Below are positions 58,994-64,000 of a stretch of DNA of 64,000 nt, in pieces. Below the pieces are notes generated by a model. That model was not told the origin of the DNA and did not search any database. It saw nothing but the letters and a program-made list of their open reading frames with translations. A program made the position numbers and the translations under genes. This DNA comes from Bacteroidales bacterium. Lineage in GTDB: Bacteria; Bacteroidota; Bacteroidia; Bacteroidales; PXBB01. Location: contig JAQVVM010000005.1 in assembly GCA_028698995.1 (NCBI GenBank), forward strand, positions 1 to 64,000. The letters are read 5' to 3'. Within the stretch, counting starts at the first letter, position 1; every line of letters begins with the position of its first letter.

Positions 58994-59024
58994 CAAAAAT
59001 ATAAAACATATTTCAATTATACAA
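58994..59024 (-). promoter_or_regulatory. 21-bp shared extended promoter, minus copy 2
   Basis: Minus strand: TTG (59024-59022), 20-bp spacer, TATTTTTG (59001-58994). 58994-59014 is identical over 21 bp to 54362-54382 and 43891-43911. Confidence 0.8.
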
Positions 59025-59052
59025 GTTAAATTAAAAAAAATGTAAAAATAAT

Positions 59053-59084
59053 TTGTAATGTAAGAAAATAAATTACTACTTTTG
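59053..59084 (+). promoter_or_regulatory. divergent promoter TTG-N21-TACTTTTG
   Basis: TTG 59053-59055, 21-bp spacer, TACTTTTG 59077-59084; drives the DnaA-IV-like gene. Divergent from the minus operon. Confidence 0.7.
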
Positions 59085-59173
59085 TGCCAACGTGGATGTT
59101 AAAGTTGATGACTTTTTGAGAAAAACACTTAAAAAACAGTAAAAAAATAAGAACTGTTAACCAACATACATCT

Positions 59174-59656
59174 ATGTCAGAAAAATACGAGGAAAAAGAA
59201 TTAGCACGGTTAATAGCTGTTGCTTTAGAAAAATCAAAAAAAATTTCTTTAAAAAAACTTACCGAAACACTTCTTAATGTACAATGCGTAGATGATGTAA
59301 AATCATACACCATTTTAAGGTATATTATTGATGCAGCATCGGAAGAGTTTGGTATATCCAAAGATAATTTAATGGGTGCAGGAAGAACTCACGAAATAGC
59401 TCTATGTAAAAGAATTTCCATATTAATGGCTATAGAATACACCAATTTTAAAGATAAAAAAATAGCATTTGAGTTTGATACATCAAGACAATTTGTGCAT
59501 CGTGTGAAAAAAGAATTTAACACAATGGAAAGGGGTAAAAAAAGTTCGGATTGGTACTTTGATAAGTATGATAAACTTAATGATAAAATAAACCAATTTG
59601 TAAAAGGATTAGGAATGGAAAATATAACCATATATAACGATGGTAAGGAGGATTAA
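59174..59656 (+). CDS. DnaA domain IV-like DNA-binding protein
   Basis: 160 aa. Residues about 50-115 follow the DnaA C-terminal pattern: IIDAASEEFGISKDNLMGAG, RTHEIALCKRISILMAIEYT, NFKDKKIAFEFDTSRQFVHR. There is no AAA+ domain. It could bind the viral origin or a promoter. Weak similarity but correct spacing. Confidence 0.6.
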   Translation: MSEKYEEKELARLIAVALEKSKKISLKKLTETLLNVQCVDDVKSYTILRYIIDAASEEFGISKDNLMGAGRTHEIALCKRISILMAIEYTNFKDKKIAFEFDTSRQFVHRVKKEFNTMERGKKSSDWYFDKYDKLNDKINQFVKGLGMENITIYNDGKED

Positions 59657-59744
59657 AAAAGATGGAAGCACGAAGCCCGAAGTTGGAAGTCAGAACGCTA
59701 AAAGTCATAAACTTAAAAACTATTAATAACTTATAAACTAACTT

Positions 59745-60677
59745 ATGTCAGAGTCATTTAACCCCATGCTTGAGCCAAAAATAGAGAAAGAATATACTTC
59801 CGACTTTATTAAAGCAAATTTAGGAGACGAAAAATATACAGATGAACCCATTCCTGAATTTAAGCCCACCAAACCGCCTGTAGAAGCAAGTGCAGAACCC
59901 GAACAGCCAAAAGTGGAGCGTGAGCCGGTAGTAGGAGAGTACAAAGAAATGAGTCCTACCGAAAAAAGAAATAAAGCCGAAGCTACGGCAGATGGAATTT
60001 TGCACCAGTATTGCGAGTACGTACCCAAGCCTTTTATTCATTTGTCTTCATTTAATATGAAGAAAATGGAAAAAATGTACCGACAAGGAGAAATAGACCT
60101 TAAAATGCCCGTACCAAATACAGGGCTTAATGTAGGGCAGTATGCAGCTACTTACAATGCAGAAGTACAACAAATTTTTGAGGTACAACCAGAAACAAGA
60201 GAAGCTATAAGGGAACCATTGGTAGAAGTACTAATGGAACAAGGCATGGTGCTTACACCTACTCAGCGTTTGTTAATGGCAGTAGGAGGGCATATTGTTA
60301 GTATGGGAATTCAGACTGCACAGTTGTATCGTTCTAAAAAAGAAGATATGGACTTGTTTAGAGAAGCTTATATTAATATTTCCGAAAAAAGAAGATCGGT
60401 AAATGACATTAACCCTAACATTCCGGAGAATTACATGCAACAATCAGGAGGTAATAATACACCACCTCCACCGCCTCCTCCACCACCACAAACAGAAACC
60501 AAGCCAGCAGAAACAAGCTCAGAAGAAGAAGCAATTGTTCCACCAACTATGGGAAATATAATAGTAGAAGAAGAGGAAGAAACCATAGATTTAAAATCTT
60601 ACTTAAACAGCGATAGCGATCATATAGATAATGATGATTCTATTATTGTAGAAGAAGAATTACCTGAAAACGATTAA
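59745..60677 (+). CDS. Pro-rich protein next to the packaging ATPase
   Basis: 310 aa. Acidic, Pro-rich N-terminus (about 30-75), a helical core domain (about 80-220), a run of nine prolines (near residue 240) and an acidic tail. No TM. Position suggests a structural or assembly protein; no family recognised. Confidence 0.6.
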   Translation: MSESFNPMLEPKIEKEYTSDFIKANLGDEKYTDEPIPEFKPTKPPVEASAEPEQPKVEREPVVGEYKEMSPTEKRNKAEATADGILHQYCEYVPKPFIHLSSFNMKKMEKMYRQGEIDLKMPVPNTGLNVGQYAATYNAEVQQIFEVQPETREAIREPLVEVLMEQGMVLTPTQRLLMAVGGHIVSMGIQTAQLYRSKKEDMDLFREAYINISEKRRSVNDINPNIPENYMQQSGGNNTPPPPPPPPPQTETKPAETSSEEEAIVPPTMGNIIVEEEEETIDLKSYLNSDSDHIDNDDSIIVEEELPEND

Positions 60678-60698
60678 GAGAAAAACCCAAAATTTATT

Positions 60699-61517
60699 AT
60701 GAGCAGAAAAAAAATAGAAACAAGAGATGCTATAATGATGGTTGCCACAGGTCAGCAAAGGGTTGGGAAAACATTTCAGACAACTAAATTTTTAGATAGC
60801 TACGTAAAAAATGATCCAATAACGGGTAAAAAAGGGCAAAAAGTATTGATTTTTGATACTAATATGGAATACACTCAATACAAATCCATTGGATTAGAAA
60901 ATATAAAAAGATTTATAATCCAAAAACACCCAGAAATAAGGAGGGTTTTGCCGCTTCGACCAGATGGTAATATATGCGATTCAGACGAAAAAGTAGAAAT
61001 ATTAGAGCAGTTGCTGAAATATTTTGCAAAAGGACTATTGGTACTTGAGGATATTAACAATTACCTTATTGATGCTAGTAGTACTAAAGTAATTAGTGCC
61101 ATTACAACCATAAGGCACAGAGAAGTAGATTTAATGATACATTACCAATCGTTAGCTGCATTACCTCCAAGAATGTGGCAAAATGCCTCTGTAATAAGAT
61201 TTCATAAACAGCAAGATACTATTGATAGATACAAGAGTAGAATACCTTATTACGAGCAGTTAAAAATTGCTGAATACTTAGTAAATGAGAAATATTTCTC
61301 AGGGAACGAAAGATTTTTTTGCTATGTTTCCGGAAGCTTAGGTTATATTAGAGGTGAGTTTTCTAAGAAAGATATAGAAAATGCTTGTAGAAAATATGCC
61401 GAGGGCAACTCTACAGAAACACAAGTATTAACGAAACGTTACCGAGGAGAAAAAAATGCCTACGAAAAAGCGGTAGAAGATGTAACACAAGAGTTGCTTA
61501 TTAAATATTATAAATAA
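60699..61517 (+). CDS. HerA/FtsK-type packaging ATPase candidate
   Basis: 272 aa. Walker A ATGQQRVGKT (16-25), VLIFDTNMEY (49-58), Walker B GLLVLED (112-118), and DLMIHYQS (144-151), a 'sensor' strand typical of the HerA/FtsK clan. Single-domain ATPases of this size drive genome packaging in tailless internal-membrane viruses (PRD1 P9 type). The neighbouring capsid candidate supports this, but a non-viral translocase cannot be excluded. Confidence 0.75.
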   Translation: MSRKKIETRDAIMMVATGQQRVGKTFQTTKFLDSYVKNDPITGKKGQKVLIFDTNMEYTQYKSIGLENIKRFIIQKHPEIRRVLPLRPDGNICDSDEKVEILEQLLKYFAKGLLVLEDINNYLIDASSTKVISAITTIRHREVDLMIHYQSLAALPPRMWQNASVIRFHKQQDTIDRYKSRIPYYEQLKIAEYLVNEKYFSGNERFFCYVSGSLGYIRGEFSKKDIENACRKYAEGNSTETQVLTKRYRGEKNAYEKAVEDVTQELLIKYYK

Positions 61518-61528
61518 AACCAATAATC

Positions 61529-62341
61529 ATGAAAAAACAAGAAACACCAACATCACCAGAAAGACTAATGTTTGATATGTATAATTTTAGTGGTAATGAA
61601 GCTTTATTATCACCATTTGGTAATAACCACCAGGAACATACTGGAGTAGTAAATTTAACAAAAGATTACAAAGTAAAAGGAGATGAGTTTGTGGGACTGA
61701 TGAGGATAATGTCGTACAGCGATAATTATTGGTTAGACTTGCTATGCACAGAAGCATTTTTGTTTGGGAAAAAAATAAACCTAATGAACTTATTTAGCCC
61801 AATCCAATTTCAAAAAGGGATTATTGATTTACCAGTATGTGGGAAAATAAAAGATATTGACTTTAAAAAAACAATAGCTCATGGTAAAAACATAAGAGTT
61901 TCTTATTTTTTAATGCCAGAGTTAAAAGAACATCCTCGAACAAATATGGTAGATATTGAATATCTGAATAAACCAACTATGTGGTGTTATTTTAGAAATG
62001 CAACATCAAAATCAGTAAAAGTAGATTTAATTGAGTTGTGCAAAGGAAAGGAATTGGAGGGGATAGAGTTAATTCATAATCATTTTCAGATAAAAGAAGA
62101 AGAAATTATGCAGCATTTTAAATACATAACAGTGGCTTCAGATGAACCTAAAAATCTTACTCTCCCTTTAGAGTTTGATATAAGAGGGATTGGATTTATT
62201 CAATACATCAATCCTAATTATCCAAATCATCAGTGGCAAAATAATATCATTAAGGATGAAGTTGATTTAAAGGTTTATCCTTCGTCAAAATTAATGGTAA
62301 CTATACCACCAAGAGACACGATGATGTACTGCTTTAGATAA
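61529..62341 (+). CDS. beta-rich protein next to ATPase, major capsid candidate
   Basis: 270 aa, no TM, mostly short strands separated by loops (GLMRIMSYSDNYWLDLL, KNIRVSYFLMPEL, FDIRGIGFIQYIN). Size is close to the smallest known double-jelly-roll capsid proteins, and it lies 11 bp after the packaging-type ATPase. Fold prediction is needed; single jelly roll, spike or enzyme are alternatives. Confidence 0.5.
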   Translation: MKKQETPTSPERLMFDMYNFSGNEALLSPFGNNHQEHTGVVNLTKDYKVKGDEFVGLMRIMSYSDNYWLDLLCTEAFLFGKKINLMNLFSPIQFQKGIIDLPVCGKIKDIDFKKTIAHGKNIRVSYFLMPELKEHPRTNMVDIEYLNKPTMWCYFRNATSKSVKVDLIELCKGKELEGIELIHNHFQIKEEEIMQHFKYITVASDEPKNLTLPLEFDIRGIGFIQYINPNYPNHQWQNNIIKDEVDLKVYPSSKLMVTIPPRDTMMYCFR

Positions 62342-62348
62342 CCAACTT

Positions 62349-62424
62349 GCGTCTTAACGTCCCGATAGCTATCGGGATTGCGAGAACCCTAACCTCATAA
62401 ACTAACAAACTTATAAACTAACTC
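62349..62424 (+). repeat. GCGTCTTAACGT repeat with nested palindrome and AT leader
   Basis: gcgtcttaacgt, then CCCGATAGCTATCGGG (62361-62376), then attgcgagaacc, then 'aacctcataaactaacaaac' before the ATG at 62425. Same nesting as at 2951-2990. Confidence 0.75.
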
Positions 62425-63033
62425 ATGCTCACCATTATTACCCGAACATCTAACCGCCCTAAGTATTTTGAACAAAACAGAAAAAGCATTTTAGAGCAAA
62501 CCTATCCAAATATCACCCATTTAGTAGGGGTAGATGATGTAAATAGTGTAACTTATGTAAGAGAACACGGGGTAGAGCCTATTATCCTAAATAGAGAAAA
62601 GCTAATAAATCAATACGGACAAGGAACCGCTGTGCATAATTTATATTTTAATGAATTAATGCAACATGTAAAAACTCCATTGGTAATGATATTAGATGAT
62701 GATGATTGTTTAAGTAATTCAGCGTCTATTGAAAAAGTAATGAATTATCAATTCAATGAAAGAACGTTGGTTGTTTTCCAAATGGAATTTATAAACAACA
62801 CCATTCTTCCGCCTAAAGAAATATTAACTCAAAAACCCCAACAAGGTTTAATAGGATCTCCGTGTGTAATAGCACCTACTTATTTAGCCAAAAACATTAT
62901 TTGGGATGCAAATGCTGCCGGAGATTATAGATACATAGAACAATTGTACGAAAAAGCATCTATGAGGCTTTTTATACCTGAAACAATAGTTAAAGTTGGG
63001 CAAATTGGTGGCGGAAATAAAAAAGATTTGTAA
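62425..63033 (+). CDS. GT2-type glycosyltransferase
   Basis: 202 aa. GT-A start MLTIITRTSNRPKYFEQNRK, SILEQTYPNITHLVGVDD and metal-binding LVMILDDDDCLS (DDDD 91-94). Smaller than usual. Probably glycosylates a virion or host surface component together with the partial gene at the right edge. Confidence 0.8.
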   Translation: MLTIITRTSNRPKYFEQNRKSILEQTYPNITHLVGVDDVNSVTYVREHGVEPIILNREKLINQYGQGTAVHNLYFNELMQHVKTPLVMILDDDDCLSNSASIEKVMNYQFNERTLVVFQMEFINNTILPPKEILTQKPQQGLIGSPCVIAPTYLAKNIIWDANAAGDYRYIEQLYEKASMRLFIPETIVKVGQIGGGNKKDL

Positions 63034-63048
63034 TTATAGGTTATTATT

Positions 63049-63069
63049 GAAATATATTTTATATATTTG
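63049..63069 (+). promoter_or_regulatory. variant of the shared 21-bp promoter
   Basis: Two mismatches to 43891-43911; -7 element TATATTTG at 63062-63069; ATG of the next gene at 63095. Confidence 0.6.
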
Positions 63070-63094
63070 GGGCTGAAATTAGAAAATTATTCAA

Positions 63095-63532
63095 ATGGGA
63101 ACTAAAAAAATAGTTGGTATATCTAAATTAGTAACGGATGAGATGATAGAAAAAAAATATCCGGAATTAAATCATTTCACTCAAGAAGATAAAATAAAGA
63201 GGGCTTACTTAATAGAAGGAGCAAAATGGATGCGAGATGAAATGACCGGAAGTAGAACTGAGATTATAGTAATTTGGGATGGGGGAAAAGAAACTTTTGA
63301 ATATTTAACGGAATTAAATAATAAATACAAAGAAAAGTTCCCAAAAAATCCTGCTAGATTTGATTTTTTAATGGATGATAAGAATGGTTTATGGTTAGTA
63401 AAGACTGATGGATTAGGTAAATATTCTTATAAAATGCCATTACATACATCAATAATATTAGAAACCATAGTCGATAATAAAATGTTTATTTTTAGTTTTA
63501 TGGAGAGCCTAAAACCACAACATCTGCGATAA
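63095..63532 (+). CDS. hypothetical protein
   Basis: 145 aa, no TM. MGTKKIVGISKLVTDEMIEK, a helical segment KRAYLIEGAKWMRDE and a beta C-terminus. No family recognised. Its own variant promoter sets it apart from the glycosyltransferases. Confidence 0.6.
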   Translation: MGTKKIVGISKLVTDEMIEKKYPELNHFTQEDKIKRAYLIEGAKWMRDEMTGSRTEIIVIWDGGKETFEYLTELNNKYKEKFPKNPARFDFLMDDKNGLWLVKTDGLGKYSYKMPLHTSIILETIVDNKMFIFSFMESLKPQHLR

Positions 63533-63552
63533 TCAGCGTTATCTGCGGGCAA
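63520..63552 (+). repeat. 33-bp exact dispersed repeat, copy 2
   Basis: Identical to 8441-8473. It starts inside the last codons of the preceding gene, so it encodes that protein's C-terminus (HLR). Confidence 0.8.
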
Positions 63553-63581
63553 CATCAAACCACAAACCTGAAACCTTACCC

Positions 63582-64000
63582 ATGCACCTCTATATCAACT
63601 TCTATACCGACAACAACCATTTTCGCAACCAAGAACTTTGTGTTTGCCTATTGTCCAATTTATTTAATGAAGAAATAAGTAAAACACATATTTTTATTGC
63701 TAAAAAAGATGTAAAACCATTTAAAGAATTAACCAAACAAATCCCTTCAGAAAAATACGAATTAATAATAAAAGAAGACAGACCGAGTTATAACGATTTT
63801 TTTAAAAAAACAGAACAATATCCCACTAGCATCAATATTATTGCTAATACCGATATTATATTGTGTGAAAACAGCCTCCAAAAACTAAAAAAATTCAATT
63901 GGGATAACCATATATTAGCCCTTTCTCGTTGGGATTTATTAGATAAATCGTTAGATACACATTCGGCTAAATTTCATAACCATTCCGATAGTCAAGATAC
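63582..64000 (+). CDS. glycosyltransferase-like protein, 3' end outside window
   Basis: At least 139 aa from ATG 63582, no stop before the edge. Begins MHLYINFYTDNNHFRNQELC; further on NIIANTDIIL and HILALSRWDLL resemble capsular or LPS-type glycosyltransferases with an N-x-D metal-binding element. Follows the GT2 gene in the same direction. Confidence 0.65.
   Translation, partial: MHLYINFYTDNNHFRNQELCVCLLSNLFNEEISKTHIFIAKKDVKPFKELTKQIPSEKYELIIKEDRPSYNDFFKKTEQYPTSINIIANTDIILCENSLQKLKKFNWDNHILALSRWDLLDKSLDTHSAKFHNHSDSQD

Noticed and set aside
1-64000. CRISPR array
   Set aside because: Repeats in the window are dispersed and degenerate, not regularly spaced direct repeats with spacers, and no cas genes are seen.
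1-64000. Insertion sequence or transposase
   Set aside because: No transposase, serine or tyrosine recombinase motif recognised in any frame; the only mobile features are cassettes, HNH gene and short repeats.

Overview
The window is a low-GC (roughly 30-33 percent by eye), densely packed stretch of a mobile genetic element from a Bacteroidetes-type host. The host call rests on three things: promoters of the form TTG-N20-TAnnTTTG (for example 20627-20657, 46959-46989, 54362-54392, 58994-59024), the near absence of Shine-Dalgarno sequences before starts, and families such as a CarboxypepD_reg-like domain. The gene content is viral: endolysins, holin and spanin candidates, receptor-binding or fibre-type proteins, tRNAs, tmRNA, methyltransferases, YopX and ASCH families, and giant multidomain 'polyvalent' proteins. 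I see no large terminase, portal, tape-measure, sheath or baseplate gene. About 27 of the genes in the first 20 kb encode small proteins with one membrane segment, and there are two P-loop ATPases resembling the HerA/FtsK/P9-type packaging family. The best reading is a large tailless, internal-membrane virus (or virus-plasmid) of Bacteroidetes. That is an inference: no capsid protein is proven here and the window is only part of the element.

Layout. 1-20.1 kb (+): putative virion membrane, structural, cell-wall-penetration and lysis block. It holds a zincin, beta-rich capsid-like proteins, about 27 single-TM proteins (including paralogous families and an annexin-like repeat), TM-anchored peptidoglycan hydrolases (DUF2272, GH73), an M15 endolysin, two fibre-type proteins and a holin/spanin-like cassette. 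20.1-20.6 kb (-): a circularly permuted tmRNA gene. 20.8-27 kb (+): ParB-like protein, small HTH protein, glycosyltransferase-like genes, then a foreign island with integron-type attC sites and two gene cassettes, ASCH-like and DUF2786-like genes. 27.1-27.9 kb (-): one acidic protein with an operator-like palindrome at its promoter. 28.1-42.6 kb (+): four polyvalent proteins (1457, 1761, 866 and 505 aa) whose modules are separated by a recurring hydrophobic-x-x-Gly-Gly signature. They contain hemerythrin, sliding-clamp-like, zincin, zinc-ribbon, ParB-like, 2H phosphoesterase and histone-H1-like segments.

42.6-48.6 kb (+): small proteins and a transcription factor fusing a sigma-4-type HTH to an RNA polymerase alpha C-terminal domain. 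48.6-49.2 kb: a cluster of structured small RNAs. 49.2-54.3 kb (-): DNA modification operon (C5 methyltransferase, YopX, wHTH, adenine methyltransferase-DUF4942, P-loop ATPase). 54.4-57.1 kb: 11 tRNAs (Pro, Tyr, Phe, Cys, Arg, Thr, Ile, Asn, Glu, Gly, Met-type CAU) with an HNH endonuclease and further RNAs. 57.1-59.0 kb (-): HD hydrolase and small proteins. 59.1-64 kb (+): DnaA-domain-IV-like protein, proline-rich protein, packaging-type ATPase, a 270-aa capsid candidate, and glycosyltransferases running off the right edge.

Intergenic regions carry several families of short dispersed repeats, plus an AT-rich leader that precedes about 20 genes and even tRNAs. A 21-bp extended promoter is shared exactly by three transcription units and imperfectly by two more, which suggests a regulon. 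Working together, the left block would build and open the virion, the polyvalent proteins would enter with the DNA to protect and prime it, the sigma/alpha-CTD protein would redirect host RNA polymerase, and tmRNA, tRNAs and methyltransferases would support expression and evade host defence.
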